Below are positions 19,655 through 29,800 of a stretch of 64,000 bases of DNA, in pieces. The stretch is from Stieleria varia. Lineage in GTDB: Bacteria > Planctomycetota > Planctomycetia > Pirellulales > Pirellulaceae. The translations under genes were made by a program, and so were the position numbers. The stretch's first letter is position 1; each line of letters starts with the position of its first letter. The DNA lies in NCBI RefSeq assembly GCF_038443385.1, contig NZ_CP151726.1, forward strand, positions 4,030,001-4,094,000, read 5' to 3'. The notes under the pieces were generated by a model. The model did no database searches and was not told where the DNA came from. It saw only the letters and a program-made list of their open reading frames with translations.

Positions 19655-20728
19655 TCATGGCAATGACTTCTCCATCGCTCGCCGGCGCGCGTCGACGAGG
19701 AATGCGTTGGCACGCTCGTAGTCGGGACGGTCCGGGAGCTTGGTTGTTTGGAACGCAGACTCAAAATCGCTTTGAAGTTCCTTCCGCCAAGAGTCTGCTT
19801 CGGCAAATGGCATCTCACCTCGTTTGATCGTCAACAATTGGTCGCGATGCTGGCCGACGTCCACCATCATCTCATCTGAACGCAACACATGGGTTCCCGA
19901 TAGCAGCAACCGAATCAAATGCATCACGTGCTTCCCCTTCACTCGTCCCTGATTTCGGATGTCGGTTTGCATCTTTTTGAACTGTGATGCAACGTATCCG
20001 GAGAACGTCTGGAAGATGAGCTTCGAGAGAAACGCTGATCGCATCTCGAGCAGTTCTTCGCCCAGCGGAGTCGCCGATTCAACGATTGGGGAATAGAGGC
20101 ACTCGAGCACATTCGGGTTCGCCTTCAAAGCGAGCACGATGAACTTCTGCAGCTCCCAGTAAACCTCTTGAGTCTCATCGTTCTCCAATTGCTCCGGAAC
20201 CCCGAAGAGCGACCAGTGCAGATCGGCCGCTGGCAGGTAGATTCCACGGCGATCGGTGTCCGACGCCTCGTCTTCCAGGCCGTAAGCCCGCGATCCAATC
20301 ACGCATCGATAGATCACGCGATCGTACAATCCCGAGCTCATCAACGGCGCAGCATTATCGCGAATGCTGTTGGATTTGAACTCCGCCAGCCGAATAAGTT
20401 GGTCGTGGTGGATCGGGGCCTCGAACCCGTCGCTGAACTTCACGCGATACGCGTGGGTGCGATCCACTGGCGATCGGACGATCACACCGACAGCGCCGGC
20501 CGGGTGCGCAATGCGGCCGCCCGTCGCCATGACTTCTTTTTGAGCGACTACCTGCGTTCCGACACTGTAGATTAGCGAATGTTCCGTCACCGAAGTGTTT
20601 CCGTTGAAATCGATTTCGATAAAGTCTCTGCCAACAAACATTCCCAAGCGTTCAGTACCGTCTGCCTCCGCCAGACTCCTCGGCTTGGAGGATTCGGTCA
20701 CCGAAAGGTTCCTTTTAGAACGTGACAC
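19655..20728 (-). CDS. RlaP-type nucleotidyltransferase with antitoxin-like N-terminal tail
   Basis: 357 residues in the open frame. The catalytic strand is CVIGSRAYGLEDEASDTDRRG near residue 145 (G-S-R-x-x-G and D-x-D), then helical segments (NPNVLECLYSP, GKHVMHLIRLLLSG) typical of RlaP-like proteins of this size. The first ~45 residues (LAEADGTERLGMFVGRDF) instead resemble the C-terminus of the ParD-like antitoxin at 13.2 kb, so the frame is probably a fusion with an antitoxin scrap; ATG 20530 (MATGGRIAHP) is a plausible real start. Residues ~65-95 look like a small beta-barrel ahead of the catalytic domain. Confidence 0.8.
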   Translation of the reverse strand: MSRSKRNLSVTESSKPRSLAEADGTERLGMFVGRDFIEIDFNGNTSVTEHSLIYSVGTQVVAQKEVMATGGRIAHPAGAVGVIVRSPVDRTHAYRVKFSDGFEAPIHHDQLIRLAEFKSNSIRDNAAPLMSSGLYDRVIYRCVIGSRAYGLEDEASDTDRRGIYLPAADLHWSLFGVPEQLENDETQEVYWELQKFIVLALKANPNVLECLYSPIVESATPLGEELLEMRSAFLSKLIFQTFSGYVASQFKKMQTDIRNQGRVKGKHVMHLIRLLLSGTHVLRSDEMMVDVGQHRDQLLTIKRGEMPFAEADSWRKELQSDFESAFQTTKLPDRPDYERANAFLVDARRRAMEKSLP

Positions 20729-20856
20729 CCCGGAATTGATTGGACGACACTATGGAGACAGATTTTAGCTGGATTGGTTCTGTCGGAGCGAACCGAAACA
20801 CAAAAGCACGTGTCCTGTCATGATTTAAAGGAGAATCCCGTAGGGAGGAATTCAAC

Positions 20857-21672
20857 ATGACACTGAAAGAACTCGCACAAGAAACACTCGACCTGGTCGA
20901 GGCGGGCGAATACCAGGCGGACGGTCTGACCGTGAATTTTGCCGAGCAGCAAGAGTCGGCCGTCCGTGGCACACGTCTGTACCGCCCCGATGAAATCGTT
21001 GCGTTATCCGCGTCGCCAGCCGATGAAAACCCGACGATTCACGTGGTGGACGGGACGACTCAAGTCGTCGCCCAGGCCATGTCCAAACATGGCGAAGTTG
21101 CGCTGTTGAACTTCGCATCGGCCCGAAACCCCGGCGGCGGATTTCTGAATGGTGCAAAGGCGCAGGAAGAGGATCTGTGTCGCTGCAGCGGCTTGTATCC
21201 GTGTTTGATCCAGTGCATGGAATACTACGAGACCAATCGTGCTCAATCATCGCTGCTGTACACCGACCACATGATCTTCAGTCCGTCGGTTCCCTTCTTC
21301 AAGACACGTGGCACCGGCGTCTTGCTTGCCGAGCCGTTCTTTGCCTCGGTGATCACCGCCCCTGCGCCGAACAGTGGACCGTTCCTGCGAGGAAACCCCG
21401 GCGCAACGGAAGAGCTCGAGCAAACGTTCGAGCGACGCTGGCGGAATGTGCTACGCATCTCACGAGACCAAAGTGTAAAGCGTTTGCTCTTGGGGGCATG
21501 GGGATGCGGCGCGTTCGGAGGTGATCCGGTGATGGCTTCACGGACGGCGAAATCGGCGATCGAGAAGGACGGAGGCGGAATCGACGAAATCGTCTTCGCG
21601 ATCCCCGGTAAAGGGCGGCAAAGCAAAGCTAACCTGGATGCGTTCCGCCAATTCGTTCCCGCCAACCCGTAG
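20857..21672 (+). CDS. Microbial PARG-like ADP-ribose hydrolase (TIGR02452 family)
   Basis: 271 residues with an excellent ribosome site (GGGAGGAATTCAAC) before ATG 20857. The macrodomain-fold PARG signature is present: N-F-A-S-A-R-N-P-G-G-G-F near residue 90 followed by GAKAQEEDLCR, where the paired glutamates of QEE are catalytic in bacterial PARGs. C-terminal LLLGAWGCGAFGGDP is the second loop. The enzyme should release ADP-ribose from polymers or conjugates. Second ADP-ribose hydrolase of the island. Its stop is fused to a REP pair. Confidence 0.9.
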   Translation: MTLKELAQETLDLVEAGEYQADGLTVNFAEQQESAVRGTRLYRPDEIVALSASPADENPTIHVVDGTTQVVAQAMSKHGEVALLNFASARNPGGGFLNGAKAQEEDLCRCSGLYPCLIQCMEYYETNRAQSSLLYTDHMIFSPSVPFFKTRGTGVLLAEPFFASVITAPAPNSGPFLRGNPGATEELEQTFERRWRNVLRISRDQSVKRLLLGAWGCGAFGGDPVMASRTAKSAIEKDGGGIDEIVFAIPGKGRQSKANLDAFRQFVPANP

Positions 21673-21725
21673 TGGATCTTGTCAAAGATCCCACGCACGC
21701 TGGAAGTTTAACAACTTCCACTACG
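21669..21725. repeat. REP pair, diverged right arm
   Basis: GTAGTGGATCTTGTCAAAGATCC followed by GGAAGTTTAACAACTTCCACTAC. The right arm keeps the outer CCACTAC but has AAC-TTCC in place of AAG-ATCC, with the compensating change on its partner strand, so each unit remains palindromic. Confidence 0.85.
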
Positions 21726-21741
21726 ACCGAAACAAAGCGAA

Positions 21742-22305
21742 ATGGCAAGAAAGCTAGATCAGATGTTGGTGGTCGACGTTGAGTCGACGTGTTGGGATGG
21801 CCCGCCGCCCGAAGGCGAAGAGAGCGAGATCATTGAGATCGGCTTGTGCGTGGTCGATGTTGGCAAACTCGAGCGACTGAGCAAGTACAGCCTCCTCGTC
21901 TGTCCCGAGCGATCGACGATCAGTTCATTCTGCACGGAGCTCACAACACTGTCGCCGGACATGTTCGAAGCAGCGGGATCACTCCGCGACGCGGTCAAAC
22001 GATTGAAGCAGGAGTTCGATTCAAAAGACCGATTGTGGGCCAGTTGGGGAGACTACGATCGTCGTCAGTTCGAGCGAGTTTGTTCGACCGCAGGCGTTGG
22101 CTATCCCTTTGGAATCACCCATCTCAACGTCAAATCGCTTTTCGCGGTTTCGCTCGGCTTAAAACACGAGGTCGGACTCGACGGCGCTTACGAGATGCTG
22201 AACCTTCCGATGGAAGGCACCCACCACCGGGGAGACGACGACGCTTGGAACATCGCTGGAATCTTGTGCCGGTTGCTTGAAGCCGCGAGAGTTACGAAGC
22301 CATAG
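21742..22305 (+). CDS. DEDDh 3'-5' exonuclease (Eri-1/KapD-like)
   Basis: 187 residues. Motif Exo I is VVDVESTCW (D-x-E), Exo II has WASWGDYDRRQF (catalytic D) and Exo III is HHRGDDDAWNIA (H-x4-D). This is the Eri-1/KapD branch, which in characterised members trims RNA 3' ends, including rRNA and small RNAs. In an island with Ro60-like and nucleotidyltransferase genes, RNA 3'-end maturation or repair is a reasonable role. It follows the PARG-like gene across a REP pair. Confidence 0.87.
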   Translation: MARKLDQMLVVDVESTCWDGPPPEGEESEIIEIGLCVVDVGKLERLSKYSLLVCPERSTISSFCTELTTLSPDMFEAAGSLRDAVKRLKQEFDSKDRLWASWGDYDRRQFERVCSTAGVGYPFGITHLNVKSLFAVSLGLKHEVGLDGAYEMLNLPMEGTHHRGDDDAWNIAGILCRLLEAARVTKP

Positions 22306-22676
22306 TGACAAGTTCGACGAATCCCGTTCATCGGCCCGGGCGTGAACCGGGTAGGTAAGTCTCGTTGGCTGTTAACTTCTTCTCCGTTGGCTTTGGCTGG
22401 GCGAGCCTCGCAGGACCAACTGCCGAAACTATTCGAATACTTTATCTTAGGTCGATCCCAACTCTGCGCGAGCCGCTTGTTGTTTTTCTCCGAGATGCTC
22501 TCGGGGCGTGGCTTGAGGCCGCCTTAGTACTCGTTTGATTCACCGTGATCGCGTGCTTTGACATTTTGCGGATCTGAGAGTCAGCGGTATACTGCCAGCC
22601 AAAGTAGGAGAAAAAACAACACTTCTCACTCATCGCCACCAATAGGAGACTCCTCCGAGCTTGTCTCGGTGGTGAA
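22306..22676. other. Intergenic region, nothing clear
   Basis: No coding frame with support. A short inverted region occurs near 22470-22520 but has no T-run. It probably contains the promoter for the frameshifted gene that follows. Confidence 0.4.
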
Positions 22677-23163
22677 TTGACTGACCAGCTAGTCGACTCG
22701 ATTCGTACGTATCGCGACTTGCTGGAAACCTTGCAGTCGGCCAGCGACAAACAACTCGACATGCCGGTTCAGTGTGCTGACGGTCACCCGGTTGACGAGC
22801 AGGTTCATGCACTCAAGAAAGCGATCTGTCTTGGGATGGTTGACGAATTGAATCTTCGCTACGCGCGGTCGGTGGTCGACAATCGTCGCGGGCGGGGAAG
22901 AATTGGTTATTCTGTGATGGAAACCCTTTTGGGAAGACGGCGCGATCGCGTACACGATGAAAGCTCAGTCGGATGCGGCCGAAGGGGATGCGCAGACAAA
23001 CTTTCGCGGGCGGATGGAACCTATCTACCCCGACGACCATGACGAAAGCCGTGATTGGACCGGACCGGCTCAAAAGATCGCGGACCGAGTTACTCGAAAG
23101 AGCGGACGTGGAACGCTGGTGGAAATTTTGTCCAGCCGAACCGAAAAGCTAACCTCTCAATGA
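22677..23163 (+). pseudogene. Conserved hypothetical protein with +1 frameshift near 22925
   Basis: From TTG 22677 the frame reads smoothly to IGYSVMETLLG, then turns into arginine-rich nonsense. In the +1 frame the sequence continues sensibly as EDGAIAYTMKAQSDAAEGDAQ through to TLVEILSSRTEKLTSQ, stopping at 23163. The switch is at CCCTTTTGGGAAGAC, a run of T then G then A. It is either one inserted base (decay or sequencing error) or a programmed shift. Complete product would be about 160 residues; no family recognised. Confidence 0.55.
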
Positions 23164-23173
23164 CATTAAAACG

Positions 23174-24838
23174 ATGAACCAGCAGTACATCGATGATTTT
23201 GGACGACCACCTATTGTCGTCGCTGTGTTGGATCACGATGAGTGTCGCGTGGGGAGATCGGTGCAGTACGACGATGCGTTGACGTTGTGGGCCGTGATGT
23301 CCGAAGACCCGGCCAATTGGGATGAGGTCGCTGCCTACTGGGCGAGGTATCGCTGTCCGGTCGTTTGCGAATTTGTGGATGCGCTGCCGATCCGAGTTAG
23401 CGATCGGACCGAGGCGCTTGCTGCCATCAATGGACACGGCAATTGGATCGCGATCGACTTGGTTCAAAAACGGATTTTCTGTGGCAAAGATGTTCAACCG
23501 TTGGGACGGGTTGCGACTCTGGCGATGGTCACCGACGAAAAGGGCAATCAGCATTGTCCGCTTCCGTTTCGGTTGCCTCCGTGGTGGGAACTGAACGAGT
23601 CTGCCGCGACGGAAACTGTCGCGATGCCGCGAGAACGCGAGATTCAAATCCCGCAGACGGATCGGTTATTTTTGTTCGGCTTACCGATGATCGAAGATTT
23701 AGCGGAGCGGATTTTGCAGGTCGCTCGCGAGGGAAGGTTGCCTGATGAGATCAGGGGCGAGCACGGAGGCCCATCAAGCGAGCTGCACGAGTTGACGGTC
23801 GAGGTACATCGCGATTCGTTGATGACACCGCACGTTACACTCGCAGGCCGTTGTCCGCGTGACCTGCTGCATGGTGCTCATGAGTGGAGTGACGCGATCA
23901 TCTGGGGGCAACGGATGCGCTTCGAAGATGGAGCGCCGATGACGGCTGCTCCCGACGACGTGATCGGTTTCGATAACGCACCGATGGGCCGCGAAGAAAT
24001 GATCGTCTACTTCGACTTGTGTCGTGAAGTCATTCAAGCGGGCTGGCTTTGGTGTGCGAAGGGCATCGGGCACACAAAGCAAGAACTCGTTGCTTTTCTT
24101 TCCGATGTGCGTGATGCGTGGATGGAAGAGCCCTTTGAAGGCGGCTCGCCACCGAGCTTCATCATCGAGTGCAGTCGTCGTCGCATTCCGCGTGGCAGCC
24201 AGGTTCCGATCGTCGGAATGGACGGTGTAGAAAGCGAACAACACATGAACGATTGCGATTGCCCGATTTGCGACATGATGGCGTCGGGAATGTTTGGCGT
24301 CGGGTTCACATCGCTGGACGGTCACCATTTGGAACTCGATGGTGAGTTCGCGTTTTCAACCCACCAGTTCGTCGAAGACTGGCAACGCGAACAGGATGAG
24401 TACCGAGCTTTTGGCGAGGAGATGGATCGAATGCAGGCCGAGCGAGAAGCGCGAATTGCAGCCGGCGAAGGCGAGGAGGACGTTTACGCTTCCGCGTGGA
24501 GCAATACAATGACCGAAGGCAAGTTGCCCGGCGATCCGCTAGGTCACATGAAGCTGTCGTTCCGCCTTGCCGAAATCATCAGCGATTTGGAAACCGCCGA
24601 CGCACCCAACGATATCATCAGAGCCTTGAATATCTCCTTTCGCGAGTACCGTGAAAGCGATGATGAAGAACGCGAAGCATCGAAGGCTGCGTTGAAAAAC
24701 AATCTTGAAGAAGCCGCCAAGTTGTTTCCTGACCTGGTATCCAAAGTGGCGGATTTTCAATCCCAAGTCGATGAATTGGGACGTCTGCCATCCGCTACAC
24801 CTGGTCCGCACGACGAGGACAACGACCTCCCGTTTTGA
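23174..24838 (+). CDS. Hypothetical 554-residue protein
   Basis: Starts 10 bases after the preceding frame ends. It contains a C-D-C-P-I-C cluster (near residue 360) that could bind zinc, an acidic C-terminal half with a long charged helix (residues ~405-435), and a tail ending DEDNDLPF. The first ~130 residues have a regular strand-helix look. No known catalytic motif. Acidic composition and lack of a signal sequence suggest a cytoplasmic protein. I do not recognise the family. Confidence 0.7.
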   Translation: MNQQYIDDFGRPPIVVAVLDHDECRVGRSVQYDDALTLWAVMSEDPANWDEVAAYWARYRCPVVCEFVDALPIRVSDRTEALAAINGHGNWIAIDLVQKRIFCGKDVQPLGRVATLAMVTDEKGNQHCPLPFRLPPWWELNESAATETVAMPREREIQIPQTDRLFLFGLPMIEDLAERILQVAREGRLPDEIRGEHGGPSSELHELTVEVHRDSLMTPHVTLAGRCPRDLLHGAHEWSDAIIWGQRMRFEDGAPMTAAPDDVIGFDNAPMGREEMIVYFDLCREVIQAGWLWCAKGIGHTKQELVAFLSDVRDAWMEEPFEGGSPPSFIIECSRRRIPRGSQVPIVGMDGVESEQHMNDCDCPICDMMASGMFGVGFTSLDGHHLELDGEFAFSTHQFVEDWQREQDEYRAFGEEMDRMQAEREARIAAGEGEEDVYASAWSNTMTEGKLPGDPLGHMKLSFRLAEIISDLETADAPNDIIRALNISFREYRESDDEEREASKAALKNNLEEAAKLFPDLVSKVADFQSQVDELGRLPSATPGPHDEDNDLPF

Positions 24839-24878
24839 AAGTACTCACGTGGGCTTGACGATTCACTATCGAGGAACG

Positions 24879-25478
24879 ATGGACGATGTCGGAGACGTCG
24901 AGGAGATGGAAGACCCGAACATCATCGCCAAGCGAATTGAGCGTGTTGCAATGTTGGTTCAGGAAAAGATGTCCGGCAACTTGATCGGCGATTCCCAACG
25001 ATCGTCCACCGATTCCGACGATGAAGCATTGAGCGAGCTATCACTTGAAGAAGAAGTCAACTGGATGGACGCGCAACGACTCCCAGTAATCGCTCGCATC
25101 ACTGCTTTCGCTATTGCCAGCAATCTCGCTTGCCGGCCGCATATCGTTTCCCGCTTCCAGGATGGAGTGACAGATGACGCCGCAAACGTTTGGTGCCAAA
25201 TCCGCATTCGTCGATTTGAAAAGCACCTTGAGTTGGCCCAACTCACCGAGCAATTTTGGATTTCGCCGCAGTACCCGGCCTCGTTGGAACACGGCGAGTT
25301 CGAGGAAGGCGATGACGCCCTGATTGAGAAACTGGACGACATTCTCGATTCACCGCCGCGGGACCGCCTGGCCTTCGAAGGGTTCCGACAACTTTTCCCC
25401 AGGCGATCAACGTCGGCGGAGTCCGTGTTCGCTCTCGCATTCCGAATTCCACTGGAGAATTCGCCGGTTTTCTTTTGA
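24879..25478 (+). CDS. Hypothetical acidic protein
   Basis: 199 residues from ATG 24879; the longer frame upstream overlaps the previous gene and is not used. Acidic N-terminus (MDDVGDVEEMEDP), then a helical middle (VNWMDAQRLPVIARITAFAIASN). No motif recognised. It follows the 554-residue gene by 40 bases in the same direction, so they are probably one operon. Confidence 0.6.
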   Translation: MDDVGDVEEMEDPNIIAKRIERVAMLVQEKMSGNLIGDSQRSSTDSDDEALSELSLEEEVNWMDAQRLPVIARITAFAIASNLACRPHIVSRFQDGVTDDAANVWCQIRIRRFEKHLELAQLTEQFWISPQYPASLEHGEFEEGDDALIEKLDDILDSPPRDRLAFEGFRQLFPRRSTSAESVFALAFRIPLENSPVFF

Positions 25479-25633
25479 CGGATTAGGTACTTCCCGGCGA
25501 TCGGTTCTCTGGTCAGGGCTCCGGGAACAGCCTCGCTATTAGGCATAGTTTGTTTTGTTTGTCTGAATGAAAAATCCAAGTTGGTAAAGCTTCATTCACG
25601 CCGTAAAATGCTGCCAAAAGGAACCCAATCAGT

Positions 25634-26230
25634 TTGAGTGAGCCCGCCAATCCAATCGTTTACGTCATCGCCGGCCCCAATGGTGCCGGCAAGACAACGT
25701 TCGCCAGTCGGTACCTACCGCAGTTTGCTGGTTGCCAGGAATTCGTGAACGCTGATTTGATTGCTGCCGGCCTGTCACCATTCAACCCAGAATCCCAATC
25801 GGCTGCTGCGGGACGCTTAATGCTCGATCGGATCGATGAGTTGACTTCGGCCCAAGCAACATTCGGGTTTGAGACGACACTGGCTGGCCGCGCTCATGCG
25901 AAAAGGTTGCGGGCGATGAAAAGCATTGGATACCGAGTGTCTATGTTTTTCATTTGGCTTCCGTCCGTCGACCAAGCCATTGCGCGTGTTGCGACTCGCG
26001 TCAGAGAGAGTGGTCACAATATCCCCGAACCAACGATCCGGCGTCGCTACGATCTGGGAATCAAAAACTTTGCGTCGTTGTATATGCCAGTCCTCGACGA
26101 GTGGTTTGTCTACAATGGGTCCAGCCGACCAGCTAGAATTATCGTAGGCCAGCAAGATGGCAACCGACGGGTGTATGACGATGTCGGTTTTGCTGAACTC
26201 AAACAATTTTCCCCGGAATTATTGCCATGA
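25634..26230 (+). CDS. Zeta-toxin-like P-loop kinase
   Basis: 198 residues from TTG 25634. Walker A is VIAGPNGAGKTTFASRY; next EFVNADLIAAGLSPF gives the catalytic N-A-D, and GFETTLAGR supplies the substrate-phosphate arginine region. This is the zeta-toxin/AAA_33 family, whose toxins phosphorylate UDP-sugars and others phosphorylate nucleotides. The next gene overlaps its stop (ATGA), forming a two-gene unit like a toxin-antitoxin pair, but in reversed order compared with the epsilon-zeta system. Confidence 0.85.
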   Translation: MSEPANPIVYVIAGPNGAGKTTFASRYLPQFAGCQEFVNADLIAAGLSPFNPESQSAAAGRLMLDRIDELTSAQATFGFETTLAGRAHAKRLRAMKSIGYRVSMFFIWLPSVDQAIARVATRVRESGHNIPEPTIRRRYDLGIKNFASLYMPVLDEWFVYNGSSRPARIIVGQQDGNRRVYDDVGFAELKQFSPELLP

Positions 26231-26427
26231 TCCGTGACGATACGCCTGAAACCGTGAAGCAAGCGAACGCCGCCATGGAACAAGCCGCTAACGACGTGTT
26301 ATTGCGTGCCCGGCGTCACAACACGCCAATCGTAGTTTGGCGCGACGGCAAGGTTGTCGAACTCGATCCATTCTCGCCTGAGTTCGATGAACCCAAGCAG
26401 CAACCACCAACTGCCGATGACGAGTAG
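26227..26427 (+). CDS. Small partner of zeta-like kinase
   Basis: 66 residues, overlapping the kinase stop. An amphipathic helix (VKQANAAMEQAANDVLLRARRHNTPI) leads into VVWRDGKVVELDP, a pattern common in short proteins that follow AAA_33 kinases. Probably the antitoxin or a modulator of the kinase; that role is inferred from position. Confidence 0.7.
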   Translation: MIRDDTPETVKQANAAMEQAANDVLLRARRHNTPIVVWRDGKVVELDPFSPEFDEPKQQPPTADDE

Positions 26428-26626
26428 ACCAGCAGCGTCGCGAAGCACACCCAACTAGCTCCCCAGCTATTTGAACCTCTAACCCCCCATCGACCGAACC
26501 CTTCCGTTTCTCTCCTCGCCTTGGAAGGGCTCTTACACATGCTGGTCACTGTGTTGATGCGAGCGCCTCCGTCGCGGGGTGGTCGCTTGATCGGCCGCGT
26601 GCGAAGCACTTGCCAGAGGCCAAGCG

Positions 26627-26830
26627 CCTTACGAAAAGAATCCTCGAATCAACGACGACGCGGTAGCTCCGGTCGTCCAGTCCATCAACGAGTTTGGCTT
26701 CCGGCAGCCGATCGTTGTCGATCCCGACGGCGTCATCATCGTCGGTCATACACGCTGGAAGGCTGCCAAGCAGTAGAACCTCGGCGAGGGTCCAGTTCAC
26801 GTTGCAACGGAACTTGAGCCGGAGGCCTAG
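26627..26830 (+). pseudogene. ParB-like nuclease domain fragment with internal stop
   Basis: Reading from 26627 gives PYEKNPRINDDAV...INEFGFRQPIVVD..GVIIVGHTRWKAAK, the beginning of a ParB/Srx-type domain (the G-H-T-R box is diagnostic). A TAG at 26774 interrupts it; after the stop the same frame carries on as NLGEGPVHVATELEPEA. No start codon precedes it. A phage- or plasmid-type ParB homologue reduced to a fragment. Confidence 0.65.
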
Positions 26831-26840
26831 TTCGGTAATA

Positions 26841-29800
26841 TCAACTAACGGCTGACGATTTACGCGACCTCAGGAATTGAATGAACTCTTTTTCTGTCAT
26901 CACTGGAAAAGGAGGGGCTGTGAGGTGGCGGGAAAGCAGGTCGGAGTCTAGAACGAGAAGCGGCTCAATCTTCCAACGGCTACCTTCTGCTGGATCAACT
27001 CCAAACTCGGCGAGTACATCGGCAATATTACTTTGCATCCAAGCAACGCGTTCGAGGTGGTGGCTCACCGCGCACATCTCGTCCTCGGTGTCAGTAAACA
27101 GCGCGTCGAATTCGTTCTTAACCTCGCTTGGCGTTTTGGCCAAAGCAAAGGCTTTGGCCTCGACCGGGAGGATCGTACGGGTGTTGGCGTCAAGAACAAA
27201 CACGTCAACATCGCCAATCGGATCTCCGTCGGCACGCTTCATGAGGTTTCCGTTGAACTCGGTCATTGATGGCCGAGCGATATAGCCGCTGAGAGATGAC
27301 ACTCTCCCTACCAGTTTTCGGTCGTACTGCTTTCCGCGTCGATTCGCGAGTGTCCCAATGAGTATTCGCATTGCCTCACTCTTCGGCGATTTGATGCGGC
27401 CCGACGTGACGAGATCGCACAAGTAACGAACTGATTGAATCAATGACCGTCGTCCCCACGTCAATGTGTTCTCCCGCCGTATCAAAGGTTTTCGCAGATA
27501 CGACAGGCCACGATTGAATCTCCAGGGCCATAGTTCGCCTCTCGTGTATGGTTTCGGCGGCTCCAGAAATATTCTTCGCGGAGACGCAGCGAATTGTTCG
27601 ACAACTTGCGAAATCAAATCTCGAGTGATGCCGGACGCACCTTCGAGGTAGTCGATGAGTTCGACTTCTCTGGCCGACCCAATACCGTTTGCCTCGGTGA
27701 ACTGTGAACGGCCGATTCCACCGATTAGTGCTCCAATCTCTTCAAGAAGCATGCCAAACTCCGCGACGGACGCATCGTTGATCAGCTTGTCAATTTTTTG
27801 TTCATCTTCGGGCAGTCGATGCGTTTCACTTTCGTTGTTCTTTGTTTCTCGGTTTAGAGACGCATCCGCATTTGATTCGTAGAAGTCATTGCGGATTCTC
27901 TCTGCAGCGTCAGCGTACGCGCAATTGCCGAACTTCAGTCGTTGCGATGCGGTCATGTTGACTTCGATCTCAGACAGGTTGTTATTCAATCCATCGCTTA
28001 AAAAGCCGCACTCAATAATTTCGGATGCAATTGCGAGCACGCGGTCATACGCTGACGTCGAGAACACAGCGGAACCCGATGGCGGGACTGCTGAAACGTA
28101 CTCGAGCAAAAATCGACTCGCCATGCTTGCCCTATTAAGTTCTTCCAAGTCGCTTTGCAATAACTGTCGATTTTCTGGGGTGTCACCCATCGTAGAAAGA
28201 TGGGTACCGACAATGCTCTCAGTTCGTCGGAGTTCCGCTATAAGCGATTCGTGTCGCGAGATCAAATTGGGAAGCAAGTCCGAATCATCAAATCTCGCGA
28301 TTTCGGCTTCTAGCTTGTTGAACATCTCGCCCACGATGTCGTTGTGAATCTTGTGCGAATCACTCGTGCTAAGTTGTTGGTCGACAACTGCCCGCTTCGT
28401 TGCTACCTCACCTGACTCATCGCGAATTCGCTCCATCTCGAAGGATTGAATGCGACGAACCGGAGGAAGCCCACTATTGTCAAGGATCAACGCATCAGAT
28501 TCACTGAGCGTTTTCATTCGACGTTTCAATCCAAGTGGAGCTTGCGTCGCTAAGGCCGCGTCAATTTCTTCTGGTTCCACCGGATAAGCGAGGCATGACG
28601 AAACGTCAACTAAGAGCTTTCTCGCCAACTCTCGTTCCACGCGATTGTTCAATTCGGAAGCACCAAGGGCGAACGCTGAATCGAATCGAATCGATATACG
28701 ATTCTCGTCGACGGTGGACTCAAAACCAGTTCTACCAACGGCTGATTCGATGTCAAAGAATTCCTCTGGACTCTCAATATGAACACCAATCACAATTTCA
28801 TAAGGCAGGGCGTCGGTTGCTTCACACCACTGATTGATCGTTGGCGTAAGCTGCCAAATCCAGAATGCAATCACGTCCGCCAAGTGGAAGCACAAGCTCG
28901 AGTTCTCTTTTGTGACGTCGGCCCCATCACCCGGCGATATCACCCAGACGGGAATCGGAAGCTCCTCAATCAGCAAACGAACTGGACCAGCTTGAAGAGG
29001 ATCGGTCATGTAAATCGGGTAGTCTGCAATGTTTTGTGCTCGATAGACTCGGCCATATGCATTCCGATCCGGTATCCGAACCAAGTGCGGGTCGAGAGTT
29101 TTTTGAGCTTCAAGACGCACATTTACACCTGGTCCAGAAAAAATGACCATGTCTGGGATGCCATCGTCACCAAAGTAGAAGGAATCGCGTTGTCGGTACT
29201 GTGCATACTGATCGAGGAATCCGGCTCCTAGCATCCTAGCCATGCCGTGTTTTGACCGTTTGCTCATCCCAAACTGCCACAGCGCCAGCGGGTCGCCAGA
29301 ATTCAGTTGCGAAACGATTCGCAACTCATCCAGAGTCAAACATACGGTTGGGCAACCGGAAGGCGCCAATTCTGGCGGTGAGTAGCTGTGAAACCGCCCC
29401 GTGCCCTGTATCACAACAACGTGCATGACCTCGTTGATGCTATCCGCTCGCGCATGCAAGTCCTCGTCTACGGCTGCTGCGGACGCCTGGACTCGATCAA
29501 GTTGACTTGATAGGTCCCAGTGGCTTTCATCAGTCCCACGACTTCGTCCGGTGAGATCGTCGACAACGAGATGCACGACGGCAAGTTTATCGTCATCGAA
29601 CTGAAAAATTCCAACGTCAAGTCCGTTGTTTGCCTGTGCGTTGAGTCGTCCAACCATCGCCCAACTTTGAATTTCAAAAAAACGCATGGCTCGCACCCAA
29701 GCTTGCGCCTCGACGGATTTTGATAATTCGGCAAGTACGCTTTTCTCCTTGGCCAACTTTAGAACCGCATCTCGAATGGCGGGTAGAAAGTTCGTGGGTG

